From contig CP166131.1 of NCBI GenBank assembly GCA_041228345.1, positions 1,729,001 to 1,793,000 of the forward strand: 64,000 nt of DNA, given 5' to 3'. The notes under the pieces are model-generated. The model was not told where the DNA came from and did not search any database. It saw only the letters and a program-made list of their open reading frames with translations. Both the position numbers and the translations under genes were made by a program. The DNA comes from Alphaproteobacteria bacterium LSUCC0396. GTDB lineage: Bacteria > Pseudomonadota > Alphaproteobacteria > Puniceispirillales > Puniceispirillaceae. Of the stretch, positions 19,710-29,284 are shown piece by piece (position 1 is the first letter of the stretch; every line of letters begins with the position of its first letter).

Positions 19710-20768
19710 ATGACCTCTCCGAATTTTAAGATTTGCCATATTATCGCTGGTGCCCCAACCGGCGGTGCCGAGACCTTTTGTCTGGACGCGGTGAAGGCAC
19801 TTCATGAGCGCGGTGTTGAGCAAGTCATGATATCGCGCCCTCATGACGCGTATGTTAACGCGATGGCCGAGCGCGGCATTCAGCATTATCCGGCCAGCTT
19901 TAACCGTTTCACCAAATGGTTTCAGCAGGCAAAAATCTCGCGCATCATCGCCGCGCATAACCCAGATATTGTGCATTGCTGGATGAACCGCGCATCATCG
20001 TTTGCCCCACAAGGGATTAAGCAGCCGGTTCTTGGCTGGTTTGGCGGCTATTACAATTTAAAGAATTTCCAGCGTTGTGACTTCTACATGGGTGTCACAC
20101 GCGATATTGTGCGCCATATCGGAGAGGCAAGCGGTCATCCGGAAAATGCGTATCTTGGTCATACATTTGGCACGCTTGCTCAAGATCCACCGGTTTCGCG
20201 GGCAGAATTTGGGTTGCCCGAGGACAAGCCATTAGCATTGCTATTGTCGCGTATGCATTGGAAAAAGGGCGTCGATCTTATGCTTGAGGCGGCACAGCGC
20301 TTGCCGGATATGGTGTTTTTATTGGCTGGTGACGGGCCAGATTTAGAAAAATACAAAGCGATGGCAAAATCATTGGGCGTCGAAGATCGTGTCTGTTTTC
20401 CCGGCTGGCGAACAGATCGTGCATCGCTTCTCAGTATCGCCGATATTTGCGTTCTACCATCGCGCTATGAGCCTTTTGGTACAGTCATTGCCGAAGCGTG
20501 GTTCGCTGGTGTGCCGCTCGTCGCAACAAGAGCCGATGGTGCCCGCCAATATGTCACGCATGAACAAGATGGTCTGTTGCTGGATATTGACGATCTGGAC
20601 GGGTTGGTTCAATGCCTTGACCGCGCCGCCAACGATCAGGCATTGCGCAAGGCGCTGGTCAGCAATGGCCAGAAAACCTATGATGAACTGTTTTCAAAAC
20701 AGGTGGTGATCGATAATCTGATCGCCTCATACAGCGATATGATCGCCCGCCATAAAAACGGCCGGTAA
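19710..20768 (+). CDS. Family 4 glycosyltransferase (GT-B)
   Basis: 352-aa cytoplasmic glycosyltransferase. The N-terminal 'IIAGAPTGGAETFCLDAVKAL' is the acceptor-side glycine loop. The C-terminal donor domain has 'LLSRMHWKKGVDLMLEAA' and the EX7E motif 'SRYEPFGTVIAEAW', characteristic of retaining GT4 enzymes. Probably builds lipopolysaccharide or exopolysaccharide. No other polysaccharide genes surround it; the neighbours are an Lrp regulator and the convergent betB. Confidence 0.88.
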   Translation: MTSPNFKICHIIAGAPTGGAETFCLDAVKALHERGVEQVMISRPHDAYVNAMAERGIQHYPASFNRFTKWFQQAKISRIIAAHNPDIVHCWMNRASSFAPQGIKQPVLGWFGGYYNLKNFQRCDFYMGVTRDIVRHIGEASGHPENAYLGHTFGTLAQDPPVSRAEFGLPEDKPLALLLSRMHWKKGVDLMLEAAQRLPDMVFLLAGDGPDLEKYKAMAKSLGVEDRVCFPGWRTDRASLLSIADICVLPSRYEPFGTVIAEAWFAGVPLVATRADGARQYVTHEQDGLLLDIDDLDGLVQCLDRAANDQALRKALVSNGQKTYDELFSKQVVIDNLIASYSDMIARHKNGR

Positions 20769-20815
20769 AAAAGCGCTGCCTCAATATCTCGATCTAAACG
20801 ACAGCCTGCTATGGG

Positions 20816-22246
20816 CTATAGCTGGATATAGACTGATTTAATTTCGCTATAGGCATCCAGTGTGTAGGCGCCGTTTTCGCGCCCAAAGCCGGATTGTTTC
20901 GCGCCGCCAAACGGCAGGCCAGGTGGCAATAGATTATAGCTGTTTACCCAGACATTGCCGGACTCTAGCGCATCAGCCACCCGGTGCGCCCGCCCAAGGT
21001 CGCGGGTCATTACGCCCGCCCCAAGGCCGAAATCAGTATCATTAGCGCGCCGGACAGCTTCGTCTTCATCGTCAAAGATCAGAACTGACATTACCGGCCC
21101 GAAAATTTCTTCGCGAACCAACCGCATATTGTCGGTGCAATTGGTCAGAATGGTCGGCTGCATAAAATAGCCATTCTCAAACCCCTCGGGCCGCAATTGC
21201 TGGCCGCCGGTTGCGATGGTTGCCCCTTCGCTGGCGCCAATCTTGACATAGTCTAACACTTTGGCAAGATGGCGCGCCGAGATCAGCGCCCCCATCTGGA
21301 TGTCACTGGCCATTGGGTCGCCAACGCGCATGGCCTCGGCCTTGGCGGTAAGCGCAGCAATGAAATCATTGGCAATAGACCGTTGGACGAACACCCGCGT
21401 TGCGTTCGAGCATACCTCGCCAGCGGTGTAAAAATTTGCGTCAAGCGCGGTTTGAACCGCAAGGTCAAAATCGCAATCATCAAACACCAGCAAAGGCGAT
21501 TTACCGCCAAGTTCAAGCGTGATCTTTTTTAGTGACTGCGCTGATTGGGTCATGATCATTCGCCCAGTTTCAACGCCGCCGGTTAGCGATATTTTGGCAA
21601 TGCCCGGATGCGCGCAGATGGCGCTGCCGATTTCCCGGTCGCCATGAATAATCTGAAACAGCCCGTCAGGCAGACCGGCGGCCTGCAGCAATTCGGCAAC
21701 CTTATGCGCAACGAAAGGCGTTTCTTCGGATGGTTTTAAAATAAAGGCATTGCCGGCAGCCAGCGCTGGTGCCGATTTCCAACAGGCAATCTGCATCGGA
21801 TAATTCCACGCACCAATGCCGGCGCATACGCCAAGTGGCACCCGAACACTATAGCCGATGGCCTTGTCCCATTTGTTGAAATCACCATTTTGCGCGGTGA
21901 TACAGGCGGCAAAATAATCAAACGCATCAGTTCCAGACGGCACATCGCCGCTAACCGCCTCGCTGAATAATTTGCCAACATCGCGCACTTCCAGATGGGC
22001 CAGTTCGTCATTTGCCTCACGCATCAGATTGGCGGCGCGATGCAGAATTTTTGCGCGCTCAAACGCATCGGTTTTTGCCCATGAAATCTGTGCCTCTTGC
22101 GCCACCGCTACCGCGTGATCAAGCATCTCACTGGAGGCGGGTTCAATCTGGGCGATTACCTCTCCTGTGGCGGGATAACGCTTTTCGATAACCGGCAGAT
22201 TGCTTTTTACCGGTTTGCCGCCAATGAGTGACTGACAGATTTGCAT
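20816..22246 (-). CDS. betB: Betaine-aldehyde dehydrogenase
   Basis: NAD(P)-dependent oxidation of betaine aldehyde to glycine betaine. 476 aa of the ALDH superfamily, with 'FILKPSEETP' (cofactor lysine), 'ITLELGGKSPL' (general-base glutamate) and 'AGEVCSNATRVFV' (catalytic cysteine). The 'FNKWDKAIGYSVRVPLGVCAGIGAWNYP' block and the motif 'FYTAGEVCSN' place it with BetB rather than with succinate-semialdehyde enzymes. No choline dehydrogenase or betI is in the window. It is divergent from the class II aldolase gene and lies 1.1 kb from a betaine-type importer, so a wider role with other amino-aldehydes is possible. Confidence 0.85.
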   Translation of the reverse strand: MQICQSLIGGKPVKSNLPVIEKRYPATGEVIAQIEPASSEMLDHAVAVAQEAQISWAKTDAFERAKILHRAANLMREANDELAHLEVRDVGKLFSEAVSGDVPSGTDAFDYFAACITAQNGDFNKWDKAIGYSVRVPLGVCAGIGAWNYPMQIACWKSAPALAAGNAFILKPSEETPFVAHKVAELLQAAGLPDGLFQIIHGDREIGSAICAHPGIAKISLTGGVETGRMIMTQSAQSLKKITLELGGKSPLLVFDDCDFDLAVQTALDANFYTAGEVCSNATRVFVQRSIANDFIAALTAKAEAMRVGDPMASDIQMGALISARHLAKVLDYVKIGASEGATIATGGQQLRPEGFENGYFMQPTILTNCTDNMRLVREEIFGPVMSVLIFDDEDEAVRRANDTDFGLGAGVMTRDLGRAHRVADALESGNVWVNSYNLLPPGLPFGGAKQSGFGRENGAYTLDAYSEIKSVYIQL

Positions 22247-22296
22247 GATTTAGTCTCCCGCCTTCGTCGCCGGCTTGTTTTGCCTCGGTTGCCACA

Positions 22297-22332
22297 GATG
22301 CTGACATAGATGCTGGTATAAATGCTGGCACA
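22297..22332. repeat. Three tandem 12-bp repeats upstream of betB
   Basis: GATGCTGACATA, GATGCTGGTATA and AATGCTGGCACA follow one another without gaps between betB and the divergent aldolase gene. They may be operator half-sites for a regulator of the betaine region, or a simple slippage repeat. Confidence 0.6.
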
Positions 22333-22486
22333 AATAATGGTTCGATCACCGTTGATGCCTATCATAATCGTGAATTAGAATCGTGGAAATTATAAAAATA
22401 ATTTGATCTGTTCGGCTGGAATGGGGCAGTTTTGGTTAGGTGGACCGGTAAATTCGAAAGAACCGTTTAACGACTTGGGGGTAAGA

Positions 22487-23221
22487 ATGTCTCAAATAAT
22501 CGTTGATATTGATGAGGCCCGCCGCGATCTTGCGGCGATTTTTCGCTGGTCGGCACGCGAATCAATGCATGAAGGCATCGCCAATCACTTTTCTTATGCG
22601 GTTTCGGATGATGGCCAGATTTTTCTGATGAACCCTTATGGTGTGCATTTTTCAAAAATGCGGGCCAGTGACCTGCTGCTGCTTGATGCGCGAAAAACAC
22701 CGTCGGATTATGCCGAAACAGTTGACCCGACAGCATGGTGGATCCATGGGGCGATGCATCGTAACAATCCGCAGGCACGGTGCATCGTTCATTTGCATTC
22801 GCATTACGCAACGGCGCTCAGCGCGTTAAAAGATCCGAGCCTTTTGCCGGTCGATCAAACCAGCTGCCGGTTCTTTAACCGTGTTGCGGTTGACATCGGT
22901 TTTGACGGTATGGGACTGGATGACGAGGCTGAGCGGCTGTCGACCATTCTTGGCAACAAGCGTATGGTGATGATGGGCAATCATGGCTTCATGACGGTTG
23001 CCGAGTCCCCCGCCTTGGCATTTGATCTTGCATATTATTATGAGCGAGCTTGTAGGACTTATTTAACGGCGAGAGCATCGGGTTTGGAGTTATCTGTGCT
23101 ACCTGACTCAATTGCTGAGAAAACTGCAAAACAATGGGAAATTCAGGATAGAACCGTTGACCAGCATTTGAGGGCAATCCGCACAATTCTGGACGACGAG
23201 GAGCCGGAATATCGCAGTTAA
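22487..23221 (+). CDS. Class II aldolase/adducin-family protein
   Basis: 244-aa cytoplasmic protein of the AraD/FucA fold. 'HLHSHYATALSAL' supplies the zinc histidines and 'MMGNHGFMTVAES' the third; the N-terminal 'NHFSYAVSDDG' is the phosphate/substrate loop. Many members are carbohydrate aldolases or epimerases, but this one belongs to the adducin-like branch of undefined substrate. Start at 22487 has a GGGGGTAAG ribosome site; upstream codons do not look family-like. It opens a rightward run that continues with the ABC importer, so it may act on what that importer brings in. Confidence 0.82.
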   Translation: MSQIIVDIDEARRDLAAIFRWSARESMHEGIANHFSYAVSDDGQIFLMNPYGVHFSKMRASDLLLLDARKTPSDYAETVDPTAWWIHGAMHRNNPQARCIVHLHSHYATALSALKDPSLLPVDQTSCRFFNRVAVDIGFDGMGLDDEAERLSTILGNKRMVMMGNHGFMTVAESPALAFDLAYYYERACRTYLTARASGLELSVLPDSIAEKTAKQWEIQDRTVDQHLRAIRTILDDEEPEYRS

Positions 23222-23385
23222 TTAAATCAAAAAACCTCACAAACTGCAGAGTATCCAAACGGTCTAGGAGTTAGTGAATGATCGAGGCGCTATCTGTTGC
23301 AAAGATGTCGTCTACTGGACATTCTGATTGGAGTGATGTTAGCATCATCAAAATATACAAAAAAATACCCTTGGGAGGGATAACT

Positions 23386-24393
23386 ATGAAGAATATTTTA
23401 ATTGCCTCAGCGGTTGCTGTTGGAACAATTCTAGGGATCAGTGGGCAGGCATCTGCATCATGTGGGGCTGTGTCAATTGCAGAGATGAATTGGGCCTCCG
23501 CACAGCTACTGGCCAATGTCGATAAAATTATTTTAAGCAAAGGATACGGGTGTGAAGTTAGCATTGTTCCGGGTGATACGATGCCGACTTTCACTTCGAT
23601 GAACGAAAAAGGAGTGCCTGACGTTGCGGGTGAAATGTGGATCAATGCTGTAGCCATTCCTCTTGAAAAAGCAAAATCTGAAGGACGGCTCCACACTGTT
23701 TCCGACCCAATTACAGGACTTGGTGAGGGGTGGTGGTTGCTTCCTCATACATTAGAAAAGCATCCTGAGTTAAAAACAGTTCAAGATATTTTGAAACGCC
23801 CTGATCTGTTTCCTCACCCCGAAGATCCTACCAAGGGTGGTTTCCATACTTGCCCGTCAGGTTGGGGTTGTCAGCTAGCAAATGCAAATCTGTTTCGCGC
23901 GTTCGAAATGGAAAAAAAGGGTTGGCGCCTGGTTGACCCGGGTTCAGCCGCTGGCCTCGACGCGTCAATTGCAAAGGCCTCAGACCGCAAGCAAAATTGG
24001 TTTGGATATTATTGGTCGCCAACCTCAATCGTTGGAAAATACAGTTTGAACATGATGGATTTCGGGATTCAATTTGCTGGTAAAGATAATTGGGATAACT
24101 GCATAGTGAAGCCTGAGCAGGAATGTGCTGATCCTAAGCCATCATCCTGGACAAAGTCAGAAGTAAACACAGTTATTTCTGATGATTTCAAAAAACGCGC
24201 TGGTTCAGCTGTCAGTGATTATTTTGGAAAAAGAATTTTTCCAGGCCCAATTATGAACGCGACACTTTCGTATATGGCAGACCAACAAGCTACTGGTGAA
24301 GATGCTGCTATTGAATTTCTGCTAAAGCACGAAAACGTATGGAAAAATTGGGTGAGTGCTGATGCCGCTAAAAAAATCAAAGCTGGCCTCTAA
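23386..24393 (+). CDS. Glycine-betaine-type ABC transporter, substrate-binding protein
   Basis: 335-aa periplasmic binding protein (OpuAC/ProX superfamily). A signal peptide of about 25 residues (MKNILIASAVAVGTILG, cut after 'ASA') precedes the mature chain. Several conserved tryptophans, 'VAGEMWINA', 'GEGWWLLPH' and 'FGYYWSPTS', can form the aromatic cage that holds quaternary ammonium groups. The pair of cysteines in 'CPSGWGCQ' also occurs in choline/betaine binders. Start at 23386 follows GGGAGG. Base composition is more AT-rich than its neighbours. Ligand may be glycine betaine, choline or a related osmolyte; sequence alone does not decide. Confidence 0.87.
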   Translation: MKNILIASAVAVGTILGISGQASASCGAVSIAEMNWASAQLLANVDKIILSKGYGCEVSIVPGDTMPTFTSMNEKGVPDVAGEMWINAVAIPLEKAKSEGRLHTVSDPITGLGEGWWLLPHTLEKHPELKTVQDILKRPDLFPHPEDPTKGGFHTCPSGWGCQLANANLFRAFEMEKKGWRLVDPGSAAGLDASIAKASDRKQNWFGYYWSPTSIVGKYSLNMMDFGIQFAGKDNWDNCIVKPEQECADPKPSSWTKSEVNTVISDDFKKRAGSAVSDYFGKRIFPGPIMNATLSYMADQQATGEDAAIEFLLKHENVWKNWVSADAAKKIKAGL

Positions 24394-24471
24394 GGTTATC
24401 ATCTAAAGTAAATGAACGTCTGCTGGTTTTTACTGGCAGACGTTTTATCATTTTTCCTGAAAGGCGCTGAT

Positions 24472-25362
24472 ATGGAATTTTTCAATGAATTTCCAGAGAT
24501 GGGGCGTGGCGATCTTCGCGATTTCAAGAAAGCCATAGATTTTGGGTTCCGAAGCTTTTCACGCGCGTACGGTGATGCGCTTGAGAGTTTTTTTGACCCG
24601 TTGTTGCAGTTTATGATTTGGTTTGAGAAGCTTCTGATCAATTCTCCTTGGCCAATTATTCTGGCTGTAATTGCTTTGCTGTCTTGGCTTGGCTCGCGGA
24701 GTTGGAAGCTAGTCTTTGGATCAGTCACCTGTTTCATTGTTATTGGCTATTTTGGCATGTGGGAAAACACTATGGCCACATTAGCTATCATTTCAGTTGC
24801 GACTTTAGTGTGCATCGGCCTCGGTATTCCTCTAGGCATCTGGATGGCAAAGTCAAACCGTGTTCAGGCGACCATTACTCCCGTGCTTGATGTAATGCAG
24901 ACGATCCCAAGTTTCGTTTACCTGATCCCTGTGGTGATGTTACTGGGCATTGGTAAAGTGCCCGGATTGATTGCTGTCTGCATCTATGCAGCGCCGCCGA
25001 TTGTCCGCCTGACCAATCTTGGCATCCGGCTTGTTGATGAAGAGGTGCTTGAGGCGTCTGATGCGTTTGGCGCGAACTACAAGCAACGGCTATGGGGGGT
25101 TCAGATCCCACTGGCGCTGCCGAATATTTTTGCTGGGGTAAACCAGACAATTATGATGGCGCTGGCGATGGTCGTGATTGCATCGATGATTGGTGTTCGC
25201 GGGCTTGGTGTCCCGGTTTTGCAGGCAGTCTCTAACCAATATCTTGCGCTTGGATTGATGAACGGCTTGGCCATTGTTGCCATCGCGATCATTTTTGACC
25301 GCGTTTCACAAAAATATGGCGAGCGCTTGCAGGCCTATCGCAAAGGAAACGGTAATGGCTGA
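24472..25362 (+). CDS. Glycine-betaine-type ABC transporter permease
   Basis: 296-aa inner-membrane subunit with about six membrane helices. The permease signature 'EASDAFGANYKQRLWGVQIPLALPNIFAG' (EAA-loop, contacts the ATPase) lies between the fourth and fifth helix. An amphipathic N-terminal tail of about 60 residues precedes the first helix, as in ProW/OpuAB. The gene begins 78 bp after the binding protein and overlaps the following ATPase gene by 8 bp, indicating a single operon. Confidence 0.92.
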   Translation: MEFFNEFPEMGRGDLRDFKKAIDFGFRSFSRAYGDALESFFDPLLQFMIWFEKLLINSPWPIILAVIALLSWLGSRSWKLVFGSVTCFIVIGYFGMWENTMATLAIISVATLVCIGLGIPLGIWMAKSNRVQATITPVLDVMQTIPSFVYLIPVVMLLGIGKVPGLIAVCIYAAPPIVRLTNLGIRLVDEEVLEASDAFGANYKQRLWGVQIPLALPNIFAGVNQTIMMALAMVVIASMIGVRGLGVPVLQAVSNQYLALGLMNGLAIVAIAIIFDRVSQKYGERLQAYRKGNGNG

Positions 25363-26401
25363 TACCAAAATTGAAATCAGAAACCTTTATAAGGTTTTTG
25401 GCAGTGACCCTGAAGCCGCGATGAAACATGTTCATGCTGGCCTGAGCAAGCAGGAATTGCTTGACCAGCACGGTCATGTTCTTGGTCTTCGTGACATTAA
25501 TATCAAGATAAAGCCAAAGCGCATTCAGGTGATTATGGGCTTGTCCGGATCGGGAAAATCTACCCTGATCCGGCATATCAACCGGTTGATCGAGCCAACT
25601 GAAGGCGAAGTGATCGTCGATGGTGAAGATGTGTTGGCGATGTCGGCGGATGAATTACGCGAATTTCGTCGGCACAAGGCATCTATGGTGTTTCAGCGTT
25701 TCGGGCTTTTGCCGCATCGAACGGTATCGCAAAATGTCGCCTATGGCCTGAGCATTCAGGGTATTGCCGAGGCTGAAGCTGCTGAACGCAGCCAGCGTTG
25801 GATTGAACGGGTGGGATTGGCTGGGTTCGAACAGCATTTTCCGGCGCAGCTATCAGGCGGGATGCAACAGCGCGTTGGTCTAGCCCGTGCGCTTGCAACT
25901 GACGCTGAGATTCTGCTCATGGATGAGGCTTTCTCGGCACTTGATCCCCTGATCAGAACCGATATGCAGAACATTCTCCTCGATCTTCAGGAAGAGCTGC
26001 ATAAAACCATTGTCTTTATCACCCATGATCTGGACGAGGCACTGCGGATCGGCGATGAGATTTCGATCCTGCGTGATGGTGAGGTGATCCAGCACGGTGA
26101 CCCGCAATCGATCATCATGCGCCCGGCCGATGATTATATTTCTGACTTTATCAAGGATATTAATCGCGGCCGTGTGCTTGAGGTGCGGTCGATCATGGAA
26201 AAGGCAAACCGTGCGACGGGGCCTAAAATGGGCATTAAAACGCCGCTTGAGGATGCGTTGCAACAGCTGGTCAGTGCTGGCAAGGATAGTGGCGCGGTCA
26301 TTGGTGATGATGGCAAGACAATTGGCAAGATCACAATGGCAAATGCCATAGCAGCGATGGCACGTCCTGATCGCGAAATAGAAGGGCAACGTTACAAGTG
26401 A
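25355..26401 (+). CDS. Glycine-betaine-type ABC transporter ATP-binding protein
   Basis: 348-aa ATPase. Walker A is 'GLSGSGKST', Q-loop 'ASMVFQRFGLLPH', signature 'LSGGMQQRVG' and Walker B 'LLMDEAFSALDP'. The C-terminal 80 residues form a CBS-like regulatory region as in ProV/OpuAA, which senses ionic strength in characterised members. The N-terminal 'YKVFGSDPEAAMKHVHAG' is the ProV-specific extension. Start at 25355, overlapping the permease gene by 8 bp; its stop overlaps the next gene by 4 bp. Confidence 0.94.
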   Translation: MADTKIEIRNLYKVFGSDPEAAMKHVHAGLSKQELLDQHGHVLGLRDINIKIKPKRIQVIMGLSGSGKSTLIRHINRLIEPTEGEVIVDGEDVLAMSADELREFRRHKASMVFQRFGLLPHRTVSQNVAYGLSIQGIAEAEAAERSQRWIERVGLAGFEQHFPAQLSGGMQQRVGLARALATDAEILLMDEAFSALDPLIRTDMQNILLDLQEELHKTIVFITHDLDEALRIGDEISILRDGEVIQHGDPQSIIMRPADDYISDFIKDINRGRVLEVRSIMEKANRATGPKMGIKTPLEDALQQLVSAGKDSGAVIGDDGKTIGKITMANAIAAMARPDREIEGQRYK

Positions 26402-27393
26402 GCACTCAAGAGATTAGCCTTGATAACATCTATGACCTTGCAAAAAAGGTCATGCTGGCAAACGGATGTGATACTGCAAATGCAGAAGCGCTGGCGGATA
26501 TTGTCTGCCGCGCCGAACGGGATGGGTCGCATTCGCACGGGCTATTTCGAATTCCGGGATATGTAAAGGCACTGCGCAGCGGCAAGGTTGATGGTAAAGC
26601 TAAACCGACGATAAAACATCTGACGCCGGCGGTCATTCAAGTTGACGGTCATGGCTGTTTTGCGCCGCTGGCACAGGCGGTTGGCCTACCCATACTGGCT
26701 GAGGCGACAACCCAAATTGGTATCGCGGCCTTGTCGCTCGTCGGGGTTCATCACTTCGCCGCATTATGGCCGGAAACCGAATATCTGGCGGATCGCGGGT
26801 TGGTAGGCATCGCCTGTACCGCCTATATGCCAGCAGTGGCACCAGCCGGGTCAAAAGAGGCGCTTTTTGGCACAAACCCGCTGTCATTTGCATGGCCGCG
26901 TCCGGGTCATAATCCGGTTGTGTACGATATGGCGACAGCTTCGATGGCGATGGGTGATGTGCAGATTGCGGCGCGTGATGGCCGTGAGGTGCCGCTTGGA
27001 ACAGGACTTGACGAGCATGGCGAGCTGACCACTGATCCGGCGGCGATTGCCAAGGGTGTGTTATTGCCATTTGGTGGCTATAAAGGCTCTGCGATTGCTC
27101 TGATGGTTGAGCTTTTGGCGGCAGGCATGACTGGTGAGCAGTTCAGTTTTGAGGCGCGCGAAACAGATAATAAGGATGGTGGGCCGCCGCGCGGCGGTGA
27201 ATTGGTGATCGGGCTATCGCCAATGGTGATTGCTGGCGAAGGCTGGCAGGATCATGTTGAGGGGTTTGTGCAGAAAATGTCGGCCATTGAGGGCGTCCGT
27301 ATGCCAGGGGCAAGACGCCATAAAAACCGGCTTGATACGGGGCCGCGGCAGATCAATAGCGCCCTTCTTGAGACCATCAACAGCCTGCTCTAA
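26398..27393 (+). CDS. Ldh-family (malate/lactate/sulfolactate-type) NAD(P)-dependent oxidoreductase
   Basis: 331-aa protein of the Ldh_2 family, which covers malate/L-lactate, ureidoglycolate, (R)-sulfolactate (ComC) and delta1-piperideine/pyrroline-2-carboxylate reductases. Markers include 'AERDGSHSHGLFRIPGY', 'GIAALSLVGVHHFAALWPE' (catalytic histidine) and 'FGTNPLSFAWPR'. GTG start at 26398 overlaps the ATPase gene's TGA, so it is the fourth gene of the importer operon. The coupling suggests that it reduces or oxidises a metabolite of the imported compound. Substrate not assignable. Confidence 0.82.
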   Translation: MSTQEISLDNIYDLAKKVMLANGCDTANAEALADIVCRAERDGSHSHGLFRIPGYVKALRSGKVDGKAKPTIKHLTPAVIQVDGHGCFAPLAQAVGLPILAEATTQIGIAALSLVGVHHFAALWPETEYLADRGLVGIACTAYMPAVAPAGSKEALFGTNPLSFAWPRPGHNPVVYDMATASMAMGDVQIAARDGREVPLGTGLDEHGELTTDPAAIAKGVLLPFGGYKGSAIALMVELLAAGMTGEQFSFEARETDNKDGGPPRGGELVIGLSPMVIAGEGWQDHVEGFVQKMSAIEGVRMPGARRHKNRLDTGPRQINSALLETINSLL

Positions 27394-27413
27394 CCGCAGG
27401 ATAATCCGGGCAT

Positions 27414-27446
27414 AAAAAAAGACGCTGACAGGACAGCGTCTTTTTT
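27414..27446. terminator. Bidirectional intrinsic terminator
   Basis: Perfect stem GACGCTG/CAGCGTC (27421-27427 with 27434-27440) flanked by seven A and six T, so it works from both sides. It lies between the convergent Ldh-family gene and pckA. Confidence 0.93.
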
Positions 27447-27485
27447 GCTTGGATCTTGTTGAAAAGAAGGTCTTTTAAATGCGCG

Positions 27486-29114
27486 TTAGCCTAGCTGTGG
27501 GCCAGCTGCAACCAGCGCCTTGCCAGCGTCAGTGTCAGTAAATTTCTCAAAATTTTCGACAAACAGACCACCAAGATGCCGCGCACGTTTTTCCCATTCG
27601 GCCGGATCATCATAGCTTGAGCGTGGATCCAAAACCGTTGCATCAAGCCCGGCCAGTGTTTTTGGCATTCTTAAATTAAAGATTGGCAGAGTTTCGGTTT
27701 CGGCATTGTCGAGTTCGCCGTCAAAAATAGCGTTGATTAATGCGCGTGTGTTTGCCAATGAGATACGCTTGCCTTGGCCGTTCCAGCCAGTATTGATCAA
27801 AAAGGCCTTAGCGCCCGCATTGCGCATGCGGTTGTTCAAAACCTCGGCATAAACCGTTGGGTGTAGGGTTAGGAAAGCGGCACCAAAACAGGCTGAAAAG
27901 GTCGGCTGATGTTCGGTCATACCGCGTTCCATACCTGCCATCTTTGCGGTAAAGCCAGAAAGGAAGTGGTATTGCGTTTCCGCATCATCAAGGATGGAAA
28001 CAGGCGGTAAAACACCGAACGCGTCGGCGGTCAGGAATAGCACATGCTTGGCGTGCCCTGCTTTTGATACCGGCTGAACAATGTTGTCGATATGATAGAT
28101 TGGATAGGATACGCGGGTGTTCAGGGTTAGGCTGGTATCACTGAAATCAACCTTGCCATCGGCGTCGACCATCACGTTTTCCAGCAACGCATCGCGGCGG
28201 ATCGCGCGGTAAATTTCTGGCTCACTGGCCTCGCTTAGATCGCTGGTCTTTGCATAGCAACCGCCCTCAAAATTAAAGATGCCATCATCATCCCAACCAT
28301 GTTCATCATCGCCGATTAGGCTGCGGTTTGACGAGGCTGACAAGGTGGTTTTGCCGGTGCCTGAAAGGCCAAAGAACAGCGCAACATCGCCGTCGGCCCC
28401 GCAATTTGCCGAACAATGCATCGACGCAATGCCCTTTTGCGGCAACAGGTAATTCATCACCGAGAAAAGGCCTTTCTTCATTTCGCCGCCATACCAGCTG
28501 CCCCCGATAAGCTGCATCCGCTCGGTCAGGTTAAAGGCTACAAAGGTCGGCGAATTCATGCCATGACGCTCCCAATCAGGATTGGTTGTCATTGAGGCAT
28601 TAACTACAGTGAAATCCGGCGTGAAATCGGCTAGCTCTTCATCGCTTGGCCGGATAAACATATTTTTGACGAAATGCGCCTGCCAGGCAACTTCCATAAC
28701 AAAGCGCACCTTCATACAAGTGTCTTTGTTGGCACCACAAAATCCGTCTACAATATAAAGTTTTTTGCCGCTTAGCTGTTTGGCGGCAAGGGCTTTTAGA
28801 TCATTCCAGACGGCGGTATCAATTGGCTTATTGTCATTTTTTGTGCCATTGCCGTTCCACCAGTAGCTGTCGCGGGTGGTCTCATCCTTAACGATGAATT
28901 TGTCCTTCGGTGAGCGGCCGGTATATTCGCCGGTTAGAACATTAACTGCACCAAGTTCGGTGAGATAGCCTCGCGCAAACCCTTCGAGACCAGGCTGAAG
29001 TTCGTCCTCATAGAGCTGATCATATGATGGGTTGTAAACAATTTCTTTAACGTCAGAAATACCGATAGATGACAGGAATTTTTCCACGAGTACAGCGCTC
29101 TCAAATTGTTGCAT
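27486..29114 (-). CDS. pckA: Phosphoenolpyruvate carboxykinase (ATP)
   Basis: Converts oxaloacetate and ATP to PEP and CO2, the entry to gluconeogenesis. 542 aa with the kinase-1a P-loop '[14 protein letters not shown]', kinase-2/metal block '[19 protein letters not shown]' and the substrate motif '[12 protein letters not shown]'. All usual catalytic elements are present and the length is standard. With fba and fbp at the left edge it allows growth on TCA-cycle substrates supplied by mutAB and mmsA. Monocistronic with its own terminator. Confidence 0.96.
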   Translation of the reverse strand: MQQFESAVLVEKFLSSIGISDVKEIVYNPSYDQLYEDELQPGLEGFARGYLTELGAVNVLTGEYTGRSPKDKFIVKDETTRDSYWWNGNGTKNDNKPIDTAVWNDLKALAAKQLSGKKLYIVDGFCGANKDTCMKVRFVMEVAWQAHFVKNMFIRPSDEELADFTPDFTVVNASMTTNPDWERHGMNSPTFVAFNLTERMQLIGGSWYGGEMKKGLFSVMNYLLPQKGIASMHCSANCGADGDVALFFGLSGTGKTTLSASSNRSLIGDDEHGWDDDGIFNFEGGCYAKTSDLSEASEPEIYRAIRRDALLENVMVDADGKVDFSDTSLTLNTRVSYPIYHIDNIVQPVSKAGHAKHVLFLTADAFGVLPPVSILDDAETQYHFLSGFTAKMAGMERGMTEHQPTFSACFGAAFLTLHPTVYAEVLNNRMRNAGAKAFLINTGWNGQGKRISLANTRALINAIFDGELDNAETETLPIFNLRMPKTLAGLDATVLDPRSSYDDPAEWEKRARHLGGLFVENFEKFTDTDAGKALVAAGPQLG

Positions 29115-29284
29115 GGGGCTCTGGCGACTATGGCCATAGGAGTTGTAGCCCCCTAATCCGGGGCCGAAAACAGCGACAATTATTAAGGTTCTGTGAACAG
29201 GTTGTCAATCCGCAAGGCGGTACAGAATGGCCTCGCTAGCCGGTGATTTTTAACGATGGATTGATCCGTTGAATCGCGGCTGGA

